64,000 nucleotides of DNA from Rhizoclosmatium globosum. Taxonomy: Eukaryota > Chytridiomycota > Chytridiomycetes > Chytridiales > Chytriomycetaceae. Position numbers and translations under genes: made by a program. How positions within the stretch are numbered: the first letter of the stretch is position 1; each line of letters begins with the position of its first letter. The notes under the pieces are model-generated. The model was not told where the DNA came from, made no database searches, and worked only from the letters and a program-made list of their open reading frames with translations. This document shows, piece by piece, positions 11,380-20,489 of the stretch. Location of the stretch: contig MCGO01000015.1 of NCBI GenBank assembly GCA_002104985.1, forward strand, positions 496,001-560,000, in the 5' to 3' direction.

Positions 11380-12491
11380 TTACACCTGTTGATTCATGAA
11401 AGTTGGGTTCAACTCAGGATACAACAGGCCCACAGCTCTTCCAACATCTTTCTTTGTCAAGAAATTATCAACAAATCTCACACCCATATTAGAAGCTGGT
11501 TCGACTTCCATTTGAGAATAGTTTGATATAATAGCGAGACATCTACGGTCATACTTCAAGGCTCCTGCCACATCTTCAGACTCAGATTCCAATACGCCAC
11601 AAGAATCAAAGAGAGCCTTTATAACATTTGAACGAATGGAAGCAACCTGATCAGACGCCTGGATCAGCGCAGCAGCTTTTTCATCAAGTTCTTGACGGAC
11701 TTGTTCAACTTCCAGAATCATGAACTAAAAAACACGCTTGTAAGAAAGTTGAAGTCGAGAAAATCACCCAACTTGCCTGATAAAGATTTTGAAGGAGGTG
11801 CGTCGTAATTTCTGGTGGATTCCACGTCCCACTCAACGGAAAATCAACACGGGCACGAACAAGACGCGGATACAATGACGTAGCATTTGCAATAAGTACT
11901 GGATGAATAACGGTTCCAAAATCTTCTCCGTGAGTGGACTCGAGGAACACAGCATGGCCAACATGGCGTAATGCATTCGCCGCATTATGGGCGGTACAAA
12001 ATGAATCGTAGTATTCCAAAGTGGCTTGATGTAAAACTTCGGTGTAAAGCCTTTCGTCGAGATCATTAGCAATGAGCATGAATTTCGATACAGTGTGAGT
12101 CCAGTCTACTTGATTCTTATTGTACAGCATTAGTTGAGCTTTGAGTGTTGCTAATTGTTCTTCCTCTTTCGTGATGCGGGCTTCCAATTTAGCCAGTCTT
12201 GATGCAGCTGCTGTGGACTTGAGTGCAGTCAACTTTATCTCATTGATTGTGACTTTCTTTGATTTGATAGATTGTTCAAGGTCTTGAATATTCGCAAGCT
12301 ATTAGATATCAGTAAGTAGCTGCGAAGTTTCAATCATATATGCACCTCCGAGTCAGGGCTTGCTTCCGCTTCCAACACCTTCTGAGTGAGGTCCACTGCA
12401 ATTCCGTATTAATTTACTTGCTCGCAGAAAACAGATGCTCACCATAACGACGGCAGAGCTGTTCGAGAGCGTCCTGTCCTATCATTTGCAT
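11380..12491 (-). CDS. Unidentified coiled-coil protein
   Basis: Four exons (12443-12491, 12346-12395, 11777-12298, 11380-11724) give 321 residues. N-terminal half: a Lys/Glu/Leu coiled coil (LAKLEARITKEEEQLATLKA). Middle: a helical domain (LHQATLEYYDSFCTAHNAAN and PEITTHLLQNLYQ). C-terminal part: another predicted helix (VRQELDEKAAALIQASDQVA) and a mixed domain ending in NPTFMNQQV. I do not recognise the family. Size and coil content would suit a cytoskeletal or centrosomal subunit, but that is speculation. The last intron (11725-11776) has a GC donor (CAG/GCAAGT) and a TTTTTTAG acceptor; reading through it instead gives a premature stop after 24 codons. A GC-rich triple hairpin lies 31-118 bp upstream of the start codon. 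Confidence 0.75.
11725..11776 (-). other. GC-AG intron
   Basis: A 52-bp intron whose donor reads GCAAGT instead of GTAAGT, directly after CAG. Removing it joins NLYQ to FMILEVEQV in phase 0. GC-AG introns are a known minor class and need a strong match elsewhere in the donor, which CAG/GCAAGT provides. Confidence 0.7.
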
Positions 12492-12521
12492 CAACTACAA
12501 AGTAGTTTTTGGCGGGCTGGT

Positions 12522-12609
12522 GGATATGGCGCCGGCCGGAGGCCGGTGCCATATCCGACAGTTCGGAGAGCAACTCCGACATCGACCTCCGCCGCTGCGC
12601 GGCGGAGGT
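12522..12609. repeat. GC-rich triple-hairpin element
   Basis: Three adjacent inverted repeats in 88 bp. (1) 12522-12537 pairs with 12541-12556 (16 bp with one G-U, arm GGATATGGCGCCGGCC, 3-nt loop). (2) 12563-12568 pairs with 12574-12579 (6 bp, TCGGAG/CTCCGA, 5-nt loop). (3) 12585-12595 pairs with 12599-12609 (11 bp perfect, ACCTCCGCCGC, 3-nt loop). The base composition is far more GC-rich than the AT-rich sequence on either side. It lies just upstream of the coiled-coil gene's start codon. Compact consecutive hairpins recall the mobile double-hairpin elements described in chytrid mitochondrial DNA; here it sits among nuclear genes. Confidence 0.8.
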
Positions 12610-12699
12610 TCTTTCTTTGTATGATATACCATCTGTCTCCCTTTATTTAAAATTGAATAACACTTGTTTATTCTCAAATCTTAACACTTTATAATATTC

Positions 12700-13316
12700 C
12701 TAGAATGAGCAACATGGAATCAACTTGCTTCCACATTCTTCACAATTGGGTTTGACTGTTTCGCTTGAATTGGCAAGTTGTTGGTCACTTGATCGCGCAT
12801 GTGAGTACTTTTGCTGTAATGTGCCCTTTGTGTGTGGAAACTTAAACTGACGGTTGGTAGAGTCGGGTAACATCCTGTGTTTGTCCCTACTGTTGAGAAA
12901 TATCGTTTAAATACAATAATTAAACCAACGGCAACTCACTTGTACTTTGCGCGTAATGCATCTTTTCCAATACTACTATAAGACGGATCCAAAGACACTA
13001 GGTAGTTGCGTACAATATTCCAATTCTTGTTCCCACATGAAAACTGCTTATTAATAAACAGCGTCGTTTTACGCCAATGATCTGCTTGAATGTCTCTGGC
13101 TTTCAACGATTGTTGTACTTGAGCAAATGGAGTCACTGATGGAGAAGTTGTTGGCAAGATTGGAACTTGAGGATTTAAGCCTACTGGAGGCGACAGCATT
13201 GTTATATTGTACATAGTTGTTGAAATGGTTTGGCTTGTCAACCAGAAGTCCAAGGAGTTGGTTTCGAGATTTGACAAGAAAGGGTCAGTAGGGTCTAATA
13301 GACTGTTAGTTGACAT
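12700..13316 (-). CDS. Hypothetical protein with C-terminal Cys cluster
   Basis: Two exons (12940-13316 and 12700-12889), intron donor GTGAGT and acceptor CAACAG, giving 188 residues. The N-terminus is Ser/Thr/Pro-rich (ITMLSPPVGLNPQVPILPTT). The middle holds a helical segment with Trp and Lys/Arg (QADHWRKTTLFINKQFSCG, KNWNIVRNYLVSLDPSY). The C-terminus ends CEECGSKLIPCC, which could ligate one zinc ion. I recognise no family. The reading frame is open through the splice and ends close to the Cys cluster, which supports a real gene. A perfect 20-bp TCGCGAA-type palindrome lies about 105 bp upstream of the start codon and may be a regulatory site. Confidence 0.6.
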
Positions 13317-13421
13317 TCTGGGATGTCTTTTTTACTTTTCTTATTTTGTTTTGTTCTCTTTGCGCAAGAAGACATAGGAAAAAATTTTGCGGTCTGCCTA
13401 CAGACATCACGTGGTTGTTCG

Positions 13422-13441
13422 TTCGCGAACGTTCGCGAACA
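13422..13441. promoter_or_regulatory. Perfect 20-bp TTCGCGAA tandem palindrome
   Basis: GTTCGCGAACGTTCGCGAAC is identical to its reverse complement and contains two TTCGCGAA units 10 bp apart, one helical turn. TTCGCGAA-like cores resemble E2F or MBF/SBF-type cell-cycle sites. The site lies 106 bp upstream of the start of the hypothetical gene at 12700-13316 and 130 bp past the stop of the gene at 13571. Regulatory function is inferred. Confidence 0.55.
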
Positions 13442-13570
13442 CTGACGACCGGCAGCATATCCAGCGCCCTTTTTTGGCGGACTCGGACTCCAACAATCAG
13501 CCAAACAAACGAATGAAAACTTATCACTTTATTAATCTTACTCTCTATCCGCTCTGACAATCTACAAAAT

Positions 13571-14619
13571 CTATTTAGACTCGCCATCGACAACTCTCTC
13601 AAGCTTGAAGTGCTTCTTTGGCGCAGCCGCACCAGAGGCAGCACCGTAACCACTGACAGCAGCAGCTCCAGCACCATAAGCAGAGTTCTCAGTGGCGTTT
13701 GACTCGTAAACGTTCACGTGGTTAACCTCGGCTGGTTTTGGCTCCTCCTTCTTCTTACGGTTGAACAAGAATCCGAAGCACAAGCAGCAGACAAACAAGA
13801 GAACACACAAGACGATAATGATGGTGACTCCAGTGGATCCAAGAGAGTTGTCGTTCACTGATGGAAGGGCGGCGACGGAAGTGGTCTTGACAGCGTTGGC
13901 ACCGGCAGTTCCAGTGGCGGTGACAGTTCCACTAATAGCAGCAGATGCAGTGACGCTTGCAGTACCAGCCTGAACAAAAAAATAATTTAGCAAATTGCAG
14001 GAAGTCAAACTTAGAAGTAGTGCCTTACGGCAGATGGGTTCACGCCGTTAGAACCAGAAGATCCAGTACCAGTAGCTCCTGGAACGTTGTTTCCGTTTCC
14101 ACCGTTGTTGTTGTTACCAGAACCCCCGTTAGATCCTGAACCTCCGTTACTTCCAGAGCCCCCGTTGTTACCAGATCCTCCGTTAGAGCCAGAGTCAGAT
14201 CCTCCATTGCTACCGCCGTTGCTACCACCATTGCTACCACCGTTGCTACCGGAGCCTCCATTGTTACCAGAACCGCTTCCACTGTTGGAACCATTAGATC
14301 CATTAGAACCGTTGGAACCACTGGAACCATTGTTGGAACCGTTGGATCCATTAGAGCCATTAGAGCCATTAGAGCCGCCGTTGGAGCCGTTGGAGCCGTT
14401 GGAACCGTTAGAGCCATTAGAACCGTTAGAGTTGTTGGAGCCGTTAGAACCGCTGGAGCCAGAACCTCCGTTTGATCCAGAACCTCCGTTGTTGCCAGAA
14501 CCAGACCCTGAGCCAGATCCTGAGCCAGATCCTGAGCCAGAGTTTGAACCCGAGCCGGAATCACCGTAGTAGTAGGCAGCAGTAGTCACTGGAATTACGT
14601 AGTCAGGAAGTGGAGCCAT
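13571..14619 (-). CDS. Single-pass membrane protein with Gly/Ser/Asn-rich ectodomain (paralogue without SH3)
   Basis: Two exons (14029-14619 and 13571-13969) with donor GTAAGG give 329 residues. The N-terminus (MAPLPDYVIPVTTAAYYYGD) is followed by about 165 residues of Gly/Ser/Asn repeats (GSNGGSGSNGG-type), then NNVPGATGTG and a Thr/Ala-rich stem. One transmembrane helix (VTIIIVLCVLLFVCCLCFGF) is followed by basic NRKKK, and a short cytosolic tail ends in KKHFKLERVVDGESK. Layout, the NVPG junction, the Cys-rich end of the membrane helix and the KKHFK tail motif are shared with the SH3 protein at 7229-9212, so the two are paralogues. This copy has an unbroken frame. Likely a cell-surface or wall-associated protein. 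No signal peptide is evident, so topology with the repeats outside is inferred from the positive-inside rule. Confidence 0.8.
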
Positions 14620-14911
14620 TTGGAGAGTGGTTGTTGTGACGAAATTTTTTTGAGATGGTGTCTTTGCACGCGATGAAGGTCAGCCATAACCATTAGGGGG
14701 CACTAAACCCCTTTACCCGACAGCGAATGCTACTTGCAACGAAATTCAGTATGTCAATAATACATGCAAACGTGTCAAATTACTCGCCTGAAAAGTCAGC
14801 CACACTTCTTCTACAAATTGGCAAAATTTTCAGGGATCTCCATCAATAAGGAACAGCAAGTTCGATTCGGACACTTCTCTCATTTACGTCTTTATTTATT
14901 GTAATCAGAAT

Positions 14912-15915
14912 TCATGCAATTATTAGTTCTTCCTTTCTATTGGGCAAGAATTCGTCCTTTCGAGAATCATAGAGGGTTTGCAATTCTTGCAAGTACAAAG
15001 CATGATACTTTTGAATATCTTCATGTGTTGGATTCTGAATCTTGGGTACAATCATCGGCTTGCCAATGACAACGTTAATGTCACGGCGGTATGGTAAGAT
15101 ACCAAATCGGCCATAAACCAAGACAGGTGAAAATCCAAATATCTTCTTGACCAACTCTTGAAACGAACGTACATAAGTGCCCATTCCATTATCCACTTGG
15201 TCCCAAATGTCATTTTCACCAAACGCGAATACAGGAACCAGAGGTGCACCAGTTTGTAAAGCGATTTTGACGAAACCAAACCGCTTTTGTAAAGATAAAA
15301 CGTTGGTTCCTGGTCGTGCATCCATTGCTTCACGGGCACCTCCAACCACAATCACTACAGACTCTCCGCGGCGAAGGACATACTGCAGCGCCTCTTTATC
15401 GACCGAAATCATTCCAACAGCCATGAAATAGTCTTTCACAATCGGGACAGAAAAGTTGGAGGCAAGTGTCGTTGTGTGCACCATTCCAAGGTCTGGGTAC
15501 AGTTTCGATAGCCCTAATGCCTCAGTCCCGAAAGTCATGAAGTGAGAAATCGCTAGAATACCATGTGGATGGAATCCAAAGATATACGGCGTGCCAGATG
15601 GGAGATCAGAGGTCTTATGAAGTTGAATGGGAAAGTAAGAGGCCGTTGTATGCCAGATGGAAAGACTGCGGAACAAGTGAGAGGGCCTTCCGCCTTTCAA
15701 ATGAGATCTATCCATGATAGAGTAAAGGATCATGGGGATTATGATTGCTCGAGTCTAGTTTGTGTGAGTATGGTGAAGGTGAAACCAATTGAACGCACGA
15801 TATTGGAGTGCCAAAGCATCAATAGAGCCACGAATGGGCACAAGAATGGAAAGAAGAGCCAAATCGCTATGGCGCACAGCTGGGCGACTGTCTGGTTGGG
15901 CTGTCTGACTGACAT
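14912..15915 (-). CDS. DGAT2-family acyltransferase A
   Basis: Two exons (15799-15915 and 14912-15754) give 319 residues. The N-terminus holds hydrophobic membrane segments (LCAIAIWLFFPFLCPFVALL). The DGAT2 signature FGFHPHGILAISHF carries the HPHG active-site motif. VVIVVGGAREAMDARPGTN and RFGFVKIALQTGAPLVPVFA follow, then FGEND and a C-terminal P-R-R-D-I-N-V-V-x-G-K-P-M block. Members acylate diacylglycerol, monoacylglycerol or wax alcohols at the ER and lipid-droplet surface using acyl-CoA; exact substrate cannot be told from sequence. This is the first of four related genes in 9 kb. It shares its intron position and exact length with copy B (20490-21498). Catalytic motifs are intact. Confidence 0.93.
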
Positions 15916-15995
15916 TTTGTGTTCAAGTTTTGCTTGGAGATTGGGTGATTTAGAAATGAAGAGTAGAGAGGTTTATGCATTTAAGATTGGAAGAA

Positions 15996-17796
15996 CTATA
16001 CTGCTTGCAAATACTCAGATTCAGGACAAAGCACGGCTTTTGCAGGCTGAATGCTTTCAGAGGTGTCCTTCACAAAGAGCTTGATGTAAAAACCCATGAA
16101 AAAGAGAGAAACAATGCAGGGAATAACCATAATCCAGAATTGTGTGGTGGAACTTAAAGCGTTTCCTTTTTCTCTCGTGAAAGCGAATCCATTCAATGCC
16201 CACGAGATTCCTTCGGCAGCCGACTGTGTTCCCTTGAAGAATCCCGCGTAACGAGACAAAGTCTCAGCATCGTTCGATATGGCGCCAATCAAGTAACTGA
16301 TATAAGTTTCGAAGAATGCATCATGGAGACCGTAACAAGTATATAAGATGAAAGGACCGAAGAAACGTCCAAAATTCTGCTCCACGTCAATCTTGGTGAA
16401 GTTCAAGTCATCACTTGCGACATATTGAAAAACGGCGCCTCCTCCAAAGAAAAACATTGTTGAAACGGCCATGATAAGGCATCCTGCCCAAGCTCTTGTT
16501 GTACGTGGATACTTGGTGTTATCCAAACACATCTTTCCAAGAACCCATGATCCTACTGCTTGAGCCAACCAATAGAAAATCGCTTTCAAGCCAGCAGTGC
16601 GCCCTGTGAAAAAGTCACCAAAGGGTCCAAATTCGTAGGTGTAATACCAGCCACAAGACATGCACGGAATCAACTATAACCAACGTAAGAATATGAATGC
16701 CACCTTAAGTCTTACTTACAATCGTAAGCATAGCAGGATTTGTGAAAAGCTTGAGAATCTCTATCAATTCGCGAAGCGCATTTGTTGGAGGAGTTTCTAC
16801 TCGAGATTTGTCTTCACGAATGATGGTGCCCGGTGGTTGAATCAGCAACGCAACAATCGATCCAGACGCCATAAGAATAATAAATATTAAGTATGTTGTA
16901 TCGTTCATGGCATATCCATCTGGACCCGAACTCCAAACCAACGCAGTCCCGACGGTATTTCCGAGAACAGCGCCTAATTTGAATATAGCCCAAAATATTG
17001 CGAAGAAAGTGCCTTTCTGCGATTCGGTGGGGTAGGTCATGCAAATCTGTCCTTGAGAAGCCCAAAGTAATCCAGAACAAAGACCAAGATATGCTCCAGA
17101 AAAGATTGACAAAGCATGAGCGAAGTTTCTTAATTCCGGATTGCTGCCGCTCAGTTCTGTCTTGTAAATATTGTACTGAGCGGCAGTGCTAAAAGCAAAA
17201 CCAGTTGCCCCAATTGTTGACAGTAGGGGTGGTCAAAGTTGGGTGTTTTGGACAATTTTCAAATGTGCGAAAAGCGAACTTTCGAAATGTCCAAAATCTG
17301 CTTTTCGAATCCAAAAGCGAGCCCCTACCTTGCTTTTCAATTTTGCTTTTGGGAGCCGCTTTTCAGTTTTGCGTTTCAACTTCGCTTTTCACCACCTAAT
17401 CCGCCATAACAAAACACCTCAAGAGGCCTTGGTTCGAAACCTCAACTCTGACCATCCCTGTCCACAGGTTTCGAACCGCCGCTTTTCAAAATGATGAAAC
17501 TTCGCTTTTCAAACACCCCAACGTTCGCTTTTCATTTTGTCAAATTTCTTGACTTTGACCACCCCTAGTATTCGAGGGCCAAGTATGTTATTAAAACCAC
17601 CGGCTAATAGTCCCATAATTGCGAAGCTGAGGTACATTGCAGCGTTCTGCTGATCCTTTGCGTTTTGCAAAGCTGGGCCAGTCGTTGGCAATGAATTGAG
17701 CGCATTGAACATCCCTGGGCATAAGAAGCAAACAACGGCTATAATATAAACTTGAGTTCGAGCGTGATGTAGGGTGCAGGGGGCTGAGGGGTGCAT
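15996..17796 (-). pseudogene. UNC93-like (DUF895) transporter paralogue 1, split by a TIR element
   Basis: A multi-span membrane protein of the UNC93-like/MFS type. Sequence and intron position match the intact neighbour at 17944-19399: GAYLGLCSGLLWASQGQICM, TYPTESQKGTFF, then after the intron IPCMSCGWYYTYEFGPFGDF and a C-terminal LYTKFF-like helix. A 340-bp inverted-repeat element (17226-17565) lies inside the first exon between GPRIL and STIGATGFAF. Removing it with one TA duplicate restores the frame exactly (GPRIL-L-STIGATG, matching GPRILASVGGTG in the intact copy). With it present, an in-frame TGA ends translation about 19 codons into the insert. The 5' end also differs (MHPSAPCTLHHARTQ against MGLFNTLNKARTQ). 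The gene is otherwise undamaged, so the insertion is recent or is removed from RNA. Confidence 0.85.
17226..17565. mobile_element. 340-bp MITE-like element with TA target duplication
   Basis: The ends are inverted repeats: GGGGTGGTCAAAGT on the left and its exact complement ACTTTGACCACCCC on the right, flanked on both sides by TA (17224-17225 and 17566-17567). The element has no coding capacity. The body is rich in GCTTTTC/GAAAAGC repeats in both orientations and contains a 12-bp inverted repeat (17431-17442 with 17466-17477, arm GGTTCGAAACCT). TA target sites and short TIRs are typical of Tc1/mariner-type non-autonomous elements. The empty site is defined by the intact paralogue next door. 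Confidence 0.92.
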
Positions 17797-17943
17797 GAAT
17801 GTTGTTCCAATATCGGAGGGTTAGAATTCTTGAACCGTTCAACTTTGGTGTTGCTCTTTTGAATGTGGGCCCCCAAAAATCACGTAACAAAAAAGCAGGT
17901 TATGGGCGAGTTTATTGCCACAAAAATTACATTGTGCCCTTCT

Positions 17944-19399
17944 TTAAACAGCTTGTAAATATTCGGATTCAAACTCAAGATCGGTTTTCTCTGCCTCCTT
18001 TTCTGTGGTATCTTTCACGAAAAACTTTGTGTAAAGAGCCATGAAAAAGAGAGAAACTATGCAGGGAATAACCATAACCCAGAACTGTGTGGTGGAACTT
18101 AAAGCATTTCCCTTTTCCTTGGTGAATGCAAAACCATTCAAAGCCCAAGAGATACCCCCGGCAGCAGATTGGGTTCCTTTGTAGAATCCTGCGTAACGCG
18201 ACAAGGTCTCTGAATCGTTTGAAATGGCACCAATCAGATAGTTTACATACGTCTGGAAAAATGCATCGTAGAGACCATAACAAATATACAAGAGCCACGG
18301 GCCAACGAAACGTCCGAAATTCTCCCCAGCATCAATCTTGGTAAAACTTGAGTCATTGCTGGAAACGTATTGGAATGCGGCACCACCTCCAAAGAAAGCG
18401 AACGTAGAAATTACCATAATAAGGCATCCAGTCCAAGCTCTTGTCGTACGTGGGTACTTGGTGTTGTCCAGAAACATCTTTCCAAGAACCCAAGCTCCAG
18501 CGGCTTGAGCCAACCAGTAGAAAATCGCCTTAAGACCAGCAGAACGTCCAGTAAAGAAGTCCCCAAACGGTCCAAACTCATAGGTGTAGTACCAACCGGA
18601 TGACATACAAGGAATCAACTGTTTGTTGGAGTAACAGTTAGATCATAAGTGTGTTCAAAGCAACGTGTCCTACAATAGTAAGCATGGCAGGATTGGAGAA
18701 GAGCTTGAGAATCTCAACAAACTCGCGAAGAACGTTTGTTGGTGGTGTTTCAACTTGAGTCTGGTCTTCGCGAATAATTGTACCTGGCGGCTGGATCAAC
18801 ATGGCGACAACGGATCCAGACGCCATAAGAATAATAAAAACCAAGTACATTGCGTCGTTCATGGCATATCCGTTAGGACCTGCACTCCAAGCCAGAATCG
18901 TTCCAACCGTATTGCCAAGAACAGCCCCCAAGTTAAAGATTACCCAAAAAGTGGCAAAAAAAGTTCCCTTTTGGGATTCAGTTGGATATGTCAAACAGAT
19001 TTGACCTTGCGCAGCCCACAACAATCCAGCACAGAGGCCAATATAAGCTCCCGAGAAGATGGAAAACGCATTGGCAGAGTCTGGGATTTCGGCCCGACTA
19101 TCGCCTCCTTGCTTCTTGAAAATGTTATATTGGGCAGCAGCGTAAATTGCATAACCAGTTCCACCCACTGACGCCAAAATCCGTGGACCCAGGATGTTGT
19201 TGAGACCGCCAGCTAGGAGGCCCATGATGGCGAAACAAAGATACAAAGCGGCATTTTGCCTATCCTTCACGTTTTGAGCCGACGGACCAGATGTTGGCAA
19301 CGAATTGAGTGCATTGAACATTCCTGGGCATAAGAAGCAGACAACAGCGATGACGTAGACTTGTGTACGAGCCTTGTTGAGTGTGTTGAACAAACCCAT
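17944..19399 (-). CDS. UNC93-like (DUF895) membrane transporter, intact paralogue
   Basis: Two exons (18674-19399 and 17944-18618), intron donor GTAGGA, acceptor AAACAG, giving 466 residues. About ten to twelve hydrophobic helices are visible. The order (ARTQVYVIAVVCFLCPGMFN, LNNILGPRILAS, GAYIGLCAGLLWAAQGQICL, TYPTESQKGTFFATFW, IPCMSSGWYYTYEFGPFGDF) is that of fungal UNC93-like proteins, a branch of the major facilitator superfamily; most fungal members are of unknown substrate. A cytosolic loop with PPGTIIREDQ separates the halves. The frame is unbroken and the gene is the reference copy for its disrupted neighbour, which starts about 150 bp away in the same orientation. Confidence 0.9.
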
Positions 19400-19849
19400 T
19401 TTTGTCTTTTGGTTCAGTCGTAAGAATTTAAGGGGTAATCTCGAACCGTGGCGTCATTTGGCTGGCAGTTGTGTTCCTATTTTTCCCGATTGACATGAAG
19501 TTAAATCAATTGATACGGCGTACTACAATACGCATCCCGTATCTTGACATGTAAGTCAATAAAAACTGACGGACTCTATTCAGAGCAATATCTGTAAAAT
19601 TGATTGGACTCAAACTTAAGAACTGAAGAAGTGATCAAGTTAGATGCATTATAATGCGGTAAAAGGTAAATATTTACTATTGTTAGTTTTCGACAACCTG
19701 AACTCTGGACCAAGCTTCAACATATTCCTTTTTATGTTCAAACATTATGCCAAAGCAAGAATAAATATGGTTGAACGTAGTTCGTTGAGCGATGATGATT
19801 GTTTTTTGAATCGCGTTTGAAATCAACTCCAGAGTCCAAACCCAACACA
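19400..19849. other. Intergenic, divergent promoter region of UNC93-like gene and glutathione peroxidase
   Basis: About 450 bp of AT-rich sequence between divergent genes. It must hold both promoters. It contains a loose inverted pair around GACATGAAGTTAA and TTGACATGTAAGTC, but no convincing open frame, RNA gene or TIR. Confidence 0.5.
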
Positions 19850-20455
19850 ATGAGCTCCTTCTACTCTCTGTCCATGCAGCGCCTCGGCGGCAAAGGAACC
19901 ATTAACTTCTCTGATTTCAAGGGAAAGGTACGTCGACTGTCATGGACGAGATTCTTACTACTTGTCTCTATAATCCAAACTTCTTTCTTGTTCCCTCATC
20001 TGACACCACACCTGGCTAACAAGATCATGCCATAGGCTGTCCTTCTTGTCAACGTTGCATCAAAGTGTGGTTACACAGGCCAGTACAAGGGCCTCGAAGC
20101 CTTGCACAAGAAGTACGGCAGCCAGGGCCTCGTTCTCCTCGGTGTTCCCTGCAACCAGTTTGGAGGACAAGAACCTGGAACAGAAGAGCAAATCAGCAAC
20201 TTCTGCTCAACAAAGTACAACGTCACCTTTCAATTGGCGGCAAAGACGGATGTGAATGGACCCAATGCCCACCCTGTCTTCACCTTCTTGAAGAACGCAA
20301 CAGACGGGAAAGATGTCGCGTGGAACTTTGAAAAGTTCTTGGTTTCGACGGATGGAACGAACGTAACTCGGTTTGCGTCGCGTGTTCAGCCAAAGGATAT
20401 TGAAGATCCTATTGCAAAGGCCCTGCTCGAAAAGGCTTTAAGATCTGAATTGTAA
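19850..20455 (+). CDS. Glutathione peroxidase (Cys type, Gpx/Hyr1-like)
   Basis: Two exons (19850-19927 and 20036-20455), donor GTACGT, acceptor CCATAG, giving 165 residues. All family motifs are present: NVASKCGYTGQYKGL with the peroxidatic Cys (not Sec), GVPCNQFGGQEPGTEEQI with the catalytic Gln, and WNFEKFLV with the catalytic Trp. KYNVTFQLAAKTDVNG matches the fungal/plant phospholipid-hydroperoxide type, and the F-x-x-K-x-D-V-N-G-x-x-A-H-P block is intact. Such enzymes mostly use thioredoxin and reduce lipid hydroperoxides. Its position inside a cluster of neutral-lipid acyltransferases is notable but may be chance. Start chosen at MSSFYSLSMQ because it gives the normal compact N-terminus. 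Confidence 0.96.
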
Positions 20456-20489
20456 AGATGTCTGCTTCAGGAGCAATAGGATATATATT

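Noticed and set aside
14040..14569. Pro/Glu/Leu-rich plus-strand frame and Thr/Val-rich minus-strand frame
   Set aside because: Shadows of the Gly/Ser/Asn-coding exon of the 13571-14619 gene.
17186..17494. Plus-strand 102-codon frame overlapping the 17-kb TIR element
   Set aside because: It runs across the element border and is made of GCTTTTC repeats; no coding evidence.
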